Below the pieces are notes generated by a model, which made no database searches, had not been told where the DNA came from, and saw only the letters and a list, made by a program, of their open reading frames with translations. DNA of 64,000 nucleotides from Staphylococcus pasteuri (lineage in GTDB: Bacteria > Bacillota > Bacilli > Staphylococcales > Staphylococcaceae). Location of the stretch: positions 1 to 64,000 of the forward strand of contig NZ_RXWW01000011.1 in the NCBI RefSeq assembly GCF_003970495.1, written 5' to 3'. Both the position numbers and the translations under genes were made by a program. Positions 36,493 to 45,333 of this stretch are shown here, piece by piece; the first letter of the stretch is position 1; each line of letters begins with the position of its first letter.

Positions 36493-38362
36493 TCAAATTA
36501 CACTCAAAAATTTAAAAATGAATATAAAGCATTATAGTATGTATTTATTTTCATTGTTATTGAGTATCATATTATATTTTAGTTTTACGACATTACAGTT
36601 CACTGACAGTATTAACAACGATCAGTCTTTAGCTATTATTCGAAAAGGTGCATCAGTCGGCTCAATATTTTTATTTATTATGATCGTGATTTTCTTAATG
36701 TATGCCAACCACCTATTTATTAAAAGACGTACTCAAGAATTTGCATTATTTCAGTTGATAGGTCTTACTAGAAATAATATTTTAAGAATGCTTTGTGTTG
36801 AACAAATCGCTATTTTTGTAATAACTGGATTATTGGGCATCGTTTTAGGTATATTTGGTTCTCAATTTTTACTATATGTTGCATCTAAGTTAATGCATTT
36901 AACAGTAAAATTATCTATTAATTTTGAACCTATGGCTTTAGCATTAACATTATTTTTAATACTCACTGCTTTTATACTTATTTTATTTCAAAGTTATTTA
37001 TTTTTGAAAAAACGCAGTATATTGGCATTGATGAAAGCCCGCCGTCAGACTGAAACAACAAAAGTTAAAATTACATTTTTAGAAGTATTAAGCGGTATAT
37101 TAGGCATTGTCATGATAGCGTTCGGTTACTATATAGCGACTGAAATGTTTGGTACATTTAAAAAATTAACATTTACTATGACTTCACCGTTTATCATTTT
37201 ATTTTTAACAGTCGTTGGCGCCTATTTATTTTTCAGAAGTTCTGTATCACTCATTTTCAAATCAATGAAACATTTCAAAAATGGTCATGTATCTATTACG
37301 GATGTCGTGTTCACAGCTTCAATCATGCATAGAATGAAGAAAAATGCGATGTCGCTTACTGTTATTGCAGTGATTTCAGCGATCACGGTAACTGTCCTTT
37401 GCTTTGCGACAATAACTCAGGAAAATAGTAATAATACTTTCCAAACAATGTCACCACAAGATTTTGATTTTTCATCCAAAAAACAAGCACAACAATTCAA
37501 ACAGCAATTAGATAAAAATCATATCGGATATAGCACTAAAACGTATGAGTCTATTTCAGCCGAAACAATAGAAGATAAGGTGATGACGTTAAAAGATGAT
37601 AGTAAAAGTATGTCTGCCAAAAACGTTTTAGTACCTAATGATCAACTTAAAGGCACCAATGCAATTATTACAAATACTAAAAATACACCAGGTATGATGC
37701 AAATTAATATAAATAAGACAGTCACCGTTAAAGGTAAACAGCAACAAACTTTTAAAGTAACTAAAGAGGATAAAGAAACAATGCTTCCCCTTGATTTGAC
37801 GACTAATATGCCGGTCATTGAAATTAGCAGGGCCGAATTTAATAAATTGAAGACAAACGACATCATGCAAAATATGTATGGCATCAATATCAAAGATCAT
37901 ACTGATATGAAGAAAGCAGCAACTATTGCTAAACAGATCAATCCTGAAATTCAACCACGCGATGAAGTTAAAAAACTCTTAGATTCAACCAATGGCATAT
38001 TAATCTTTGTCACATCATTCCTAGGTTTATCATTCCTTATCGCTGCCGGTTGTATCATTTATATTAAACAAATGGACGAAACCGAAGATGAGATTGATAA
38101 CTTCCGTATTTTAAAACGAATTGGTTTCACTCAAATGGATATGTTGAAAGGACTCGGATTGAAAATTATCTTTAATTTCGGTTTACCACTTATCATTGCT
38201 TTATTACACGCACTTTTTGCAGCAATTGCATTTATGAAATTGATGGGTAACGTCTCTTACACACCTATTATTGTCGTAATGGTCGTATACTCACTCGTCT
38301 ATTTCGCATTTGCACTCATTGCTTTCATACATTCAAATCGCATTATTAAAAAAACGATATAA
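36482..38362 (+). CDS. vraE: BceB-type permease VraE
   Basis: 626 residues. Ten membrane segments in the 1+3+4+... FtsX pattern, with the large extracellular domain between about residues 310 and 500 (SPQDFDFSSKKQAQQFKQQL..., SAKNVLVPNDQLKG), the hallmark of peptide-sensing BceB permeases. It works with VraD to free lipid targets from antimicrobial peptides. The third gene, vraH, follows after 19 bp. Confidence 0.88.
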   Translation: MSFNQITLKNLKMNIKHYSMYLFSLLLSIILYFSFTTLQFTDSINNDQSLAIIRKGASVGSIFLFIMIVIFLMYANHLFIKRRTQEFALFQLIGLTRNNILRMLCVEQIAIFVITGLLGIVLGIFGSQFLLYVASKLMHLTVKLSINFEPMALALTLFLILTAFILILFQSYLFLKKRSILALMKARRQTETTKVKITFLEVLSGILGIVMIAFGYYIATEMFGTFKKLTFTMTSPFIILFLTVVGAYLFFRSSVSLIFKSMKHFKNGHVSITDVVFTASIMHRMKKNAMSLTVIAVISAITVTVLCFATITQENSNNTFQTMSPQDFDFSSKKQAQQFKQQLDKNHIGYSTKTYESISAETIEDKVMTLKDDSKSMSAKNVLVPNDQLKGTNAIITNTKNTPGMMQININKTVTVKGKQQQTFKVTKEDKETMLPLDLTTNMPVIEISRAEFNKLKTNDIMQNMYGINIKDHTDMKKAATIAKQINPEIQPRDEVKKLLDSTNGILIFVTSFLGLSFLIAAGCIIYIKQMDETEDEIDNFRILKRIGFTQMDMLKGLGLKIIFNFGLPLIIALLHALFAAIAFMKLMGNVSYTPIIVVMVVYSLVYFAFALIAFIHSNRIIKKTI

Positions 38363-38381
38363 ATTAAAGGAGAGATTTATA

Positions 38382-38576
38382 ATGAAATTCAAAGACTTAA
38401 TCAAACAATCATATGAGGATTTAAAAAATTTAAAAGTGAACTTATTTAATGTGGTGATGCTCACACTTATAATCATAGTATTAAGTAGTGCTATCACGCC
38501 GATTGCAGGTATTCCAGTCGGATTATTAGGTGGCGCTTACTTCTTAAAACGCAGAGATGAAAAAAAGGATTTATAA
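38382..38576 (+). CDS. vraH: Small membrane protein VraH
   Basis: 64 residues: an N-terminal amphipathic part (MKFKDLIKQSYEDLKNLK), two close hydrophobic segments and the ending GAYFLKRRDEKKDL. Length, composition and position directly after vraDE match VraH, the small partner that VraDE of S. aureus needs for strong daptomycin and gallidermin resistance. AAAGGAGAG precedes ATG 38382. Confidence 0.85.
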   Translation: MKFKDLIKQSYEDLKNLKVNLFNVVMLTLIIIVLSSAITPIAGIPVGLLGGAYFLKRRDEKKDL

Positions 38577-38588
38577 TGTAGATATAAC

Positions 38589-38625
38589 AATCGTGTGTGC
38601 TCGTTATTCATTGAGCGCACACGAT
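38589..38625 (+). terminator. Terminator of vraDEH
   Basis: AATCGTGTG.GCTC pairs with GAGCGCACACGATT (one mismatch), followed by CTTTGATTT; the T-tract is weak. Confidence 0.65.
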
Positions 38626-38737
38626 TCTTTGATTTGATCATATTTTATAGCTTGGAATATTTAAATATATAAACATTAGCTACCACTTTACATGTTTGTT
38701 ATATTGGGATTATTAATACATATTAAGGAGTTTCCTT

Positions 38738-38950
38738 ATGAATCAATATCAAGAGTTTTTAAATCATCCTGATAGTTTTATCTTCATATTGTTTATATTT
38801 TATCTTATCGCAAGTTTATTTTTCTTTACTTTAACAGTTTTCATAGGTTTAAAGCCTGTTTCATTTAAAGAAAAAATCATAACAATACTTATTTTAACGA
38901 TTATTCTGACACTTACTTTAACGGGTTTGTCCTACGTGATCATTCATTAG
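38738..38950 (+). CDS. 70-residue membrane protein
   Basis: TTAAGGAG lies 7 bases before ATG. Two hydrophobic segments (about 14-36 and 45-68) are joined by GLKPVSFKEK. Not recognised. It stands alone between two terminators. Confidence 0.6.
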   Translation: MNQYQEFLNHPDSFIFILFIFYLIASLFFFTLTVFIGLKPVSFKEKIITILILTIILTLTLTGLSYVIIH

Positions 38951-38965
38951 TTGTCATATATTTAT

Positions 38966-39000
38966 GCTACTTGCTATTTAATAAGCGAGTAGCTTTTTTT
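38966..39000 (+). terminator. Terminator of the 70-residue membrane protein gene
   Basis: GCTACTTGCT pairs with AGCGAGTAGC (one wobble) across ATTTAATA, then TTTTTTTT. Confidence 0.85.
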
Positions 39001-39042
39001 GAATCAATTTAGCTGTGATTGTATTTATAACTTCTATATATA

Positions 39043-39116
39043 ATAAAAAAAGCCTATGTCCGCTGAACGGGCGTACATAGACTTAAAAAAAACAAGATTT
39101 TTTACCTAACAAACTA
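39043..39116 (-). ncRNA. Candidate ~70-nt RNA, resembles an Fst-type RNAII
   Basis: On the minus strand TATACA, 17 bp, TATACT (39127-39122) is followed ~7 bases later by a short T-rich stretch and a hairpin (AAGTCTATGTACGC with GCGGACATAGGCTT) ending in TTTTTTTATT. There is no start codon of note between promoter and terminator. It lies between the isaB terminator and the preceding gene's terminator in a 496-bp region without genes. I infer a small RNA, with similarity to RNAII of par-type systems only by appearance; no fst toxin ORF is visible on the other strand. Confidence 0.35.
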
Positions 39117-39236
39117 CTTGTAGTATAACACCATTTTTATAAAATGTATATAACAACTTAATTTAAGCGTAAAAACAATTTGTTCTTACTTTTGATAATT
39201 AAACAAATTAAGTTTTTTACAGATGCAACTTATTAA

Positions 39237-39254
39237 AATAATAATAATAATAAT
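39237..39254. repeat. Trinucleotide microsatellite (AAT)6
   Basis: Six perfect AAT units in the AT-rich stretch upstream of the candidate small RNA; may vary in length between isolates. Confidence 0.8.
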
Positions 39255-39335
39255 TCATATTATATACCCGCTTATCTCAAATCTAATCATTAAGTTACAA
39301 AATTTTTGAATTAGATGTCATATCAAAACCTCAAT

Positions 39336-39374
39336 ATAAAAAAGCAGTCTAATGCGTTATCTCATTAGACTGCC
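39336..39374 (-). terminator. Terminator of the isaB-like gene
   Basis: GCAGTCTAATG and CATTAGACTGC form a perfect 11-bp stem; on the minus strand TTTTTTATA follows. It lies about 75 bases after the stop. Confidence 0.88.
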
Positions 39375-39446
39375 CTTCTTTTATAAATCTATCGATTAAA
39401 ATTTAAATGGTTTAATTATTCACTTAAATCAACTTATGTTTTATTA

Positions 39447-39968
39447 TTAAAATCCAATTCCTTGATAAGTTACACTAACATTTGTAACTTTATTATTTTT
39501 CGTAGTAAAGAGAACGTTTGGTCTATTGTTAGAAGGTCTATAACTGTATACAGACTCTTTACTTTCCGGTGTATTAGGAGGACCTACTCTATTTAAGTCA
39601 TTGCCGTAAAAGTTCTTAATTTGCGAAACTGATAAATTATCTTTGACATCAAACGAAACATCTGATGCACTTTTACCTGATTTTGTTACACCAGAAAATC
39701 TTTGATCATAAATATTAACGCGACCTTCACCTTTTGTCTGAACTATTTTTTTACCATTAAATTTAACATTTCCGTATTTAACTCCATTTTTAAATTGGTT
39801 AGTAAGTAAAAAGCTTGTGTCATTGCCAGCGTGACCTTGATAATTATAATAAGGTTGTGTTGCTGCATGTGCTTCGTTACTTTGTGGTGTTTCTACTGAG
39901 GCGCCGATTCCGAATACTGTTCCTACTGCTAACATTGATCCAACAACTGCTTTTGTAGTCTTTTTCAT
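39447..39968 (-). CDS. isaB: Immunodominant staphylococcal antigen IsaB-like secreted protein
   Basis: 173 residues from ATG 39968 (GAGGAGAG 7 bases upstream); extension to 40013 lacks a ribosome site. A Sec signal peptide (MKKTTKAVVGSMLAVGTVFG..., cut at AHA-A) leads a ~137-residue mature protein, nearly the length of S. aureus IsaB (175). The mature part begins TQPYYNYQGHAG and is basic, which fits the reported extracellular nucleic-acid binding of IsaB. No cell-wall anchor, so it is released or loosely surface bound. Confidence 0.8.
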   Translation of the reverse strand: MKKTTKAVVGSMLAVGTVFGIGASVETPQSNEAHAATQPYYNYQGHAGNDTSFLLTNQFKNGVKYGNVKFNGKKIVQTKGEGRVNIYDQRFSGVTKSGKSASDVSFDVKDNLSVSQIKNFYGNDLNRVGPPNTPESKESVYSYRPSNNRPNVLFTTKNNKVTNVSVTYQGIGF

Positions 39969-40119
39969 ATTCAATCTCTCCTCTTTATTTTTTGAAATGC
40001 AATACAAATGCAAGCGATTACATTTCGATTACATTATTACACAAAAGTTACAACGTTTCAAATTACACATTCCTTGATTCTGTATTCTAGATACATCACT
40101 CTCAAAAATAATATAAATA

Positions 40120-40148
40120 TTTACAGATATAGGAATGGATTATATAAT
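40120..40148 (+). promoter_or_regulatory. Promoter of the antisense RNA
   Basis: TTTACA (40120-40125), 17-bp spacer, TATAAT (40143-40148) on the plus strand; start expected near 40155. Confidence 0.75.
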
Positions 40149-40154
40149 AAGAGT

Positions 40155-40308
40155 GTAAATTGTTTCTCTATTTAATAGAGAGCAACAAATAAAAAGCACA
40201 AGTGCTACCAACACTTGCGCCTATGTAAGCCCGTTAAAAAGACGGTAGCTTTTGAAATTGTCTATTTAGACCATCTAATTGCTAAAGTTGAGATGGTCTA
40301 TTAATTTT
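40155..40308 (+). ncRNA. Antisense antitoxin RNA of a type I toxin-antitoxin locus
   Basis: The RNA from the promoter at 40120-40148 runs toward the convergent toxin gene and covers its 3' untranslated part and stop codon. It ends in a hairpin (TAGACCATCT 40267-40276 with AGATGGTCTA 40291-40300) and TTAATTTT. The toxin mRNA in turn would end at the hairpin 40196-40220, with a T-run on the minus strand, so the two RNAs overlap tail-to-tail by about 100 nt, the layout of SprG/SprF pairs. Confidence 0.65.
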
Positions 40309-40375
40309 GCTTACTACTAATTAATATTAAGCCAATAATCGTTAAAACGACCATCAGCATTTCATAATCAGTCAT
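40301..40375 (-). CDS. Holin-like type I toxin peptide, 24 residues
   Basis: MTDYEMLMVVLTIIGLILISSKQN: short acidic start, one hydrophobic span, polar/basic end, as in the 'putative holin-like toxin' (SprG/BsrG-like) family. The ribosome site GAGAGGAGT is buried in ACTCCT-AGAG-AGGAGT, a perfect SD-hiding hairpin. A leader ORF (ATG-CCT-ATG..., ending TAG one base before the toxin ATG) opens it, suggesting coupled translation. Its mRNA ends at 40189-40220. It would depolarise or permeate the membrane when unchecked by the antisense RNA. Confidence 0.7.
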   Translation of the reverse strand: MTDYEMLMVVLTIIGLILISSKQN

Positions 40376-40551
40376 GCTACTCCTCTCTAGGAGTAAAAAC
40401 CAAAATCATAGGCATCACCCCATTTTTTTGAGATTAGCCGCCACCATTCAACTTGCTTACTTTAAATATTATACAATAATAGATAAAATAAATATTATAA
40501 TTTTATTCTATAATTTACGCTCTTAATAACGGTACTTATAACTCTTCATTT

Positions 40552-41262
40552 CTATTTTTTAAATATTTTAAAAGGTCTCAATCGAATCAAAATTTTCCCG
40601 TTATGATTACGCTTATCCATTATTACATTAACAATTGATTGTGCACCTTCATTTACTGTACGCATTAAAAAGCCTTTTTGGTTATTATTTAAATCTGTTG
40701 TAACACCACCAGGCATGACTCCAAATATTTCAACAGAAATCTTATGTTTCTTAAAATACTTCGCAAATAATTTAATCATTGAATTGAGTGCCGTTTTCGT
40801 TGTCATATAACTAAATGGATGGAAAAAATTACTTGGTTTAGTAGGAATGGTTAAATTGAGTATTCTCCCTTTATTGCGTGCTAGGATTGACGTGAACGAC
40901 TTAACCATTTCAAAGTTTCCATAAACATTGACCTCTGTCACTGTTTTTAATTCTTCAATATCAACATCTAATGGAGATGCTTCCATATTTCCCGAAATGC
41001 CTGCATTATTAATAAGTACGTTTAAATCCGGATGTTTTGCTTCAATATACTTCGACGCTTCATGAATCGTCGTTAAATCATTTAAATCAATTTTGATCCA
41101 TTCCGCATTAATACCTTTTTGCTGTAACGTCTTTACCGCTTCAGTCCCTCTGACTTCATCTCTAGCACCTAATAAAATAGTCCAACCTTTGTTTCCTAAT
41201 TGTCTCGCCGTTTCAAATCCTAATCCTTTATTCGCACCTGTAATTAATACTTTTTGTGTCAT
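40552..41262 (-). CDS. Short-chain dehydrogenase/reductase
   Basis: 236 residues from ATG 41262 (AGAGGA 7 bases upstream; ATG 41283 lies before it). Cofactor loop TGANKGLGFETA, NNAG in LINNAGISG, catalytic YMTTK. The family includes NADPH-dependent carbonyl reductases. The substrate is unknown. Monocistronic. Confidence 0.87.
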   Translation of the reverse strand: MTQKVLITGANKGLGFETARQLGNKGWTILLGARDEVRGTEAVKTLQQKGINAEWIKIDLNDLTTIHEASKYIEAKHPDLNVLINNAGISGNMEASPLDVDIEELKTVTEVNVYGNFEMVKSFTSILARNKGRILNLTIPTKPSNFFHPFSYMTTKTALNSMIKLFAKYFKKHKISVEIFGVMPGGVTTDLNNNQKGFLMRTVNEGAQSIVNVIMDKRNHNGKILIRLRPFKIFKK

Positions 41263-41379
41263 ATATGATTCCTCTTTATTCATGACTTCTCTCTTTAAAT
41301 TTACATTACTACAATATTGCTTTATTAACTAGACACACCTCTTAATATAATAGCTGACAATAATACTTTCATTGTTAAA

Positions 41380-41421
41380 GAAAAAATTCCCTCACTACAA
41401 TCATTAATGAGGTTTTTTTTG
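41380..41421 (-). terminator. Terminator of the patatin gene
   Basis: CCTCA...TGAGG stem (41390-41412) flanked by T-runs on both strands (minus: AATTTTTT; plus: GGTTTTTTTT), so it works in both directions. Confidence 0.7.
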
Positions 41422-41436
41422 TTACAATTTCATATT

Positions 41437-42285
41437 TTATTTCCAATTCTCGATATTTTCAGTTAAGGATGTCGCTAGTGTCTTCCCTTGTTCATATCCA
41501 GCATCACCAATTTCTTTAATATTTTTTGATGAATAAATATTTTGACCTATACTACCTTTACTGTTTTCGTCAGGTACAATTAAGGTAACGTTACTTTGTT
41601 CTTTTAATTTCTCCGCTTCTTCATACACTGAAGGCACTTGACCTAGTTTTTGACTAAGAGGAGCCAGAATAATAATATCTTGATAGTCTGACACTAACAT
41701 CGCATTTGTTGATGAAACCATACCACCATCAATCCAAGATTCTCCTAATAAATTAATATGTGGCCAAAGACCCGGAACGGCACCACTAGCTGTCACTGCT
41801 TCTTTTAAGCTCACGCCGCTATTCTCATTAAAAGTCGACAACTTGCCTGTCCTTGCATTTATCGCAGTAATTTCAAGTTGATCCGTCCATTTAGCATTAC
41901 CTAATCTTTGTTGTATTGAATCACTTCGAGTCTCTGGTGAAACATTTGATGGGTGACTATTAATAATATCTCCTAGATACTGACCGATTAATTGTTCATT
42001 ATCCCTACCTTTAATAAATGCTTTAGTCCACAAGCCATATATCGCTGGATCAAGTTGAGCATTATCGGATTCACTATGATGTGTTGCTAAATCTTGATAA
42101 TATGCTTGCATGTTTTGATTATTTGCTAAAATCGCTCCAACAAATGAACCTGCAGAACTACCTAATATTTTATCTACTTGATCCATTTTTATACCTGAAT
42201 CTATTAACCCTGCTAGTACGCCAGTTTCCCAAGCAATGCCTGTAATACCACCGCCACCTAATACAAGTGCTTTATCCTTACTCAT
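41437..42285 (-). CDS. Patatin-like phospholipase/acyl hydrolase
   Basis: 282 residues. Oxyanion loop GGGGITGIAWE near residue 10, nucleophile elbow GSSAGS (Ser near 45) and the catalytic Asp in WIDGGMV form the Ser-Asp dyad of patatins. No signal peptide, so it acts in the cytoplasm or on the inner membrane face. GAGGGGGT precedes the ATG. Substrate unknown. Confidence 0.88.
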   Translation of the reverse strand: MSKDKALVLGGGGITGIAWETGVLAGLIDSGIKMDQVDKILGSSAGSFVGAILANNQNMQAYYQDLATHHSESDNAQLDPAIYGLWTKAFIKGRDNEQLIGQYLGDIINSHPSNVSPETRSDSIQQRLGNAKWTDQLEITAINARTGKLSTFNENSGVSLKEAVTASGAVPGLWPHINLLGESWIDGGMVSSTNAMLVSDYQDIIILAPLSQKLGQVPSVYEEAEKLKEQSNVTLIVPDENSKGSIGQNIYSSKNIKEIGDAGYEQGKTLATSLTENIENWK

Positions 42286-42437
42286 TTTAGACTACCCCCT
42301 CGTTATTCCGTCTAAATTACATGTTGTTACTATGATTATATACAATATATTATTTCCCATTATATAAACAGTTAAAAGCATTGTACTTATAACAGGTAAA
42401 ATTTCAAACAATAAGGATTTACACAACAAAAATCATC

Positions 42438-42452
42438 CTAACTTTTAGTTAG
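42438..42452. promoter_or_regulatory. Possible operator CTAACT-TTT-AGTTAG
   Basis: A perfect 6+3+6 inverted repeat in the divergent gap between the patatin and SDR genes. No adjacent regulator; short, so chance is not excluded. Confidence 0.3.
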
Positions 42453-42529
42453 TATTACACTTTATTTATAATAATTTTTATAATTATTTCATATAAAGGG
42501 ATGTCGCATTTTTAAGGAGGAATAACAAT

Positions 42530-43264
42530 ATGCAAAAGCTAAATAATAAGGTAATGATTATTACTGGTGGCGCTCAAGGTATGGGAGAAATGCACGCAAA
42601 AAAAGCTATAGAACATGGTGCTAAAGTCGTTATCACTGATATCAATGAGGAAAAAGGAAATGAATTAGCCAAAACTTTAGGCTCTAATGCTCTTTTTATC
42701 AAGCATGACGTAACTAGTGAGGATGATTGGCAAAATGTAATTGAAACTGTTTTAGCAAAGTGGAAGAAAATTGATGTTCTAGTTAATAATGCAGGTATGA
42801 CTTATAACAAGCCTTTAGAGTCTTTAACACTAGACGATTATATGAAGATTGTTAATATTAACCAAGTCTCTGTCTTTTTAGGTATCAAATCAGTAGCTAA
42901 AGTCATGAAAGAACAACAAAGTGGTGCCATTATCAATATTTCTTCTATTGATGGATTAGTTGGAGGTGCCATTGGTTATACTGATACAAAATTTGCAGTA
43001 AGAGGTATGACTAAAGCTGCAGCACATGAATTGTCGCCGTATAATATTCGCGTAAATTCTGTTCACCCAGGTGTTATTAATACACCTATGATTCAACAAA
43101 AAGATGTTAAAGAAGCCGTCGATGAATTTGCTAAACAAATACCAATGCGACGTATAGCTGAAGTTGAAGAAGTGTCAAACATGGTTTGTTTCTTAGCATC
43201 CGATGAGGCTTCTTACTCTACAGGTTCAGAATTTGTTATAGATGGTGGCATTACAGCGATTTAA
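42530..43264 (+). CDS. SDR-family oxidoreductase (3-hydroxysteroid/3-oxoacyl reductase type)
   Basis: 244 residues. TGGAQGMGEMHA cofactor loop, NNAG, catalytic Ser in NISSIDG and Tyr-x-x-x-Lys in YTDTK, then HPGVINTPM and the family end YSTGSEFVIDGG. It resembles classical 3-alpha/20-beta-hydroxysteroid dehydrogenase-like SDRs. AAGGAGG precedes the ATG. The 244-bp gap to the patatin gene has CTAACTTTTAGTTAG (42438-42452), a possible operator. Confidence 0.88.
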   Translation: MQKLNNKVMIITGGAQGMGEMHAKKAIEHGAKVVITDINEEKGNELAKTLGSNALFIKHDVTSEDDWQNVIETVLAKWKKIDVLVNNAGMTYNKPLESLTLDDYMKIVNINQVSVFLGIKSVAKVMKEQQSGAIINISSIDGLVGGAIGYTDTKFAVRGMTKAAAHELSPYNIRVNSVHPGVINTPMIQQKDVKEAVDEFAKQIPMRRIAEVEEVSNMVCFLASDEASYSTGSEFVIDGGITAI

Positions 43265-43385
43265 TTAATATAGATAAAATGTTAATTAAACATAAATACA
43301 TCTCATACAAACTTGTTAATTTTTAGTTATAAAAATAAATACTGTATCTCAGAAAATATTATTTATATTGTAATAATTGGAGTAG

Positions 43386-43423
43386 AAAAAGTTCGCCACA
43401 AATGATAATTGTGACGAACTTTT
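43386..43423. terminator. Bidirectional terminator between the SDR and yknZ-like genes
   Basis: AAAAAGTTCG.CACAA and TTGTG.CGAACTTTT pair around ATGATAA, with A- and T-runs at both ends for the two convergent genes. Confidence 0.85.
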
Positions 43424-43451
43424 CATATATTTAGTTAAAATTGAAATGTTA

Positions 43452-44654
43452 TTATTTAATAATATCTATTAATTCTTTTTTAGAGGCTGCGCGGGCTGGT
43501 ATCCAACCGAAGACAACACCAATAAGCGTTGATACGCCTACAGCTAAGATGACTGAACTTATACTAACTGAACTTTTAACCATATCTGGTGTTACCATGT
43601 CGACCACTGTGGCAATGATAATGCCTAGAATTAATCCAATAATACCACCGAGTAGACAAAGTACGACACTTTCAACTAAGAATTGTATTTCAATGTCTCG
43701 TCCTTTAGCACCGAAGGCACGACGTATCGCAATTTCCTCTGTTCGTTCTGTAACAGAAATATACATCACATTCATGACACCAATACCTGCGATAAATAGT
43801 GAAATACCTGCGACTGCTGCCACAAAGTATGTGATGGTATCTAAGACTTTACCAATGCTTTTCATCATTTCTTCGTTATCATTAAAACTATACTGGCCAT
43901 TTGAAACACCAGTTCCTTTTTTATTCAGTTCTTTTTCAACTTTTTTACCGATCTCTTTTTTATCTTCGCCATCATTGACCTTTACTTGTATTTGAGGTGT
44001 TCCTTGAGACAGGTTACTCATATAATGGTCAGCTGTTTTCGTTGGCATTTGAACAACCGTTTCGAGAGGCATGCCACTCGCATCTTGGCCGCTTGCATCA
44101 CCAACACCAACGACTTTAAAGCCTTCCCCATTAATATAAATTGATTTTCCTACCGCACTATCTGCATTATGAAAGACTTTTTTAGCGACTTTATTATCTA
44201 TAACCACAACTTTTTCCTGTGTGTCATTATCATCTTTTGTAAAACCATGCCCATGATCGACATCTGATACATGGCTCGCCTTTTTCAAATCAACATCGCC
44301 ACTTCCATGAGTATTTGTAATTTTAGCGGCATAAGTACTATCTTTACTTTCCTTTACTTTCGCGCTTTTAACACCTTTAACTTGTTCTACAACACTGAGA
44401 TCTTCTTGTTTAAACGGGTTGTCTTTAGGTGCACTCATATCTTCTGTCATATAAGTAATCATGGCTTGGTCTTTACCTGCACCTGCATCATCAAATTGTT
44501 CATTGGTTGTCTTTTTGAAACCATTACCCAATGCCATAATCGTAATAACAGCAGCAATACCGATAATAATCCCTATCATCGTAAAGATATTACGGCGTTT
44601 ATTTTTTAAAATAGAGCGAAAGGCGACAGACAAAATATTAGAAAAGTTACTCAT
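43452..44654 (-). CDS. MacB/YknZ-type ABC transporter permease
   Basis: 400 residues. An N-terminal membrane helix (IFTMIGIIIGIAAVITIMALG), a ~220-residue extracellular MacB_PCD domain, and three C-terminal FtsX helices with the conserved TERTEEIAIRRAFGAKGRDI. It is the permease of a tripartite-type exporter with the ATPase and adaptor upstream. Start overlaps the ATPase stop by 8 bases. In Bacillus YknXYZ with YknW protects against SdpC. Confidence 0.9.
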   Translation of the reverse strand: MSNFSNILSVAFRSILKNKRRNIFTMIGIIIGIAAVITIMALGNGFKKTTNEQFDDAGAGKDQAMITYMTEDMSAPKDNPFKQEDLSVVEQVKGVKSAKVKESKDSTYAAKITNTHGSGDVDLKKASHVSDVDHGHGFTKDDNDTQEKVVVIDNKVAKKVFHNADSAVGKSIYINGEGFKVVGVGDASGQDASGMPLETVVQMPTKTADHYMSNLSQGTPQIQVKVNDGEDKKEIGKKVEKELNKKGTGVSNGQYSFNDNEEMMKSIGKVLDTITYFVAAVAGISLFIAGIGVMNVMYISVTERTEEIAIRRAFGAKGRDIEIQFLVESVVLCLLGGIIGLILGIIIATVVDMVTPDMVKSSVSISSVILAVGVSTLIGVVFGWIPARAASKKELIDIIK

Positions 44655-45333
44655 GCGCCAACACCTCTTCCTCTTTCACACGACCATCCAAAATGTGAAT
44701 GATACGATCCGCTTTGTTAGCGACCTCACGATCATGGGTTACCATAATCATGGTTGTACCTTTTTCTTTATTTAACGTTACGAATAAATCCATAATGTCT
44801 TTTGATGTTTTTGAATCAAGAGCCCCTGTAGGTTCGTCAGCAATGACAAACTTAGGTTCATTGATAATGGCTCTTGCGATAGCTACACGTTGTTGTTGAC
44901 CACCTGACAATTTATTGGGAAGTAAGTCTTCCTTGTTGTGAAGGCCAACATCTTCTAATCCCTTCAATACTTTGTCTTTACGTTCTTTACTACCCATACC
45001 GTTGTATATGAGTGGGATGCTGACATTTTCAAGAATTGTATTATTTTGAATAAGCTTAAAGTTTTGGAAGACAAATCCTACTGTGTGATTACGAATGGTT
45101 GCGAGTTTATTATCTGAACTTTTTTTATAATTTTCACCATTAAAAAGATATTCACCTTCATAACCACGATCAATAAATCCAAGGATATTGATGAGGGTAC
45201 TCTTACCTGAACCGGATGGTCCCATAATAGCAATAAATTCGCCTTCATCAATATGGATATCAATATCTTTTAAGATATGATTCGTTTCGTCACCATTTTT
45301 GAAGTGTCGATTGATTTTTTTCAATTCAATCAT
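44647..45333 (-). CDS. MacB/YknY-type ABC ATPase
   Basis: 228 residues, full length. Walker A GPSGSGKSTL, Q-loop FQNFKLI, signature LSGGQQQRVAIARA, Walker B VIADEPTGALD, H-loop VTHD. LolD/MacB group. Start overlaps the adaptor stop by 4 bases, end overlaps the permease start by 8. Confidence 0.94.
   Translation of the reverse strand: MIELKKINRHFKNGDETNHILKDIDIHIDEGEFIAIMGPSGSGKSTLINILGFIDRGYEGEYLFNGENYKKSSDNKLATIRNHTVGFVFQNFKLIQNNTILENVSIPLIYNGMGSKERKDKVLKGLEDVGLHNKEDLLPNKLSGGQQQRVAIARAIINEPKFVIADEPTGALDSKTSKDIMDLFVTLNKEKGTTMIMVTHDREVANKADRIIHILDGRVKEEEVLAHE

Noticed and set aside
43441-43995. 184-codon plus-strand frame opposite the MacB-like permease
   Set aside because: Antisense to a clear coding gene and composed of its complement (Ser/Ile/Thr-rich); no ribosome site.
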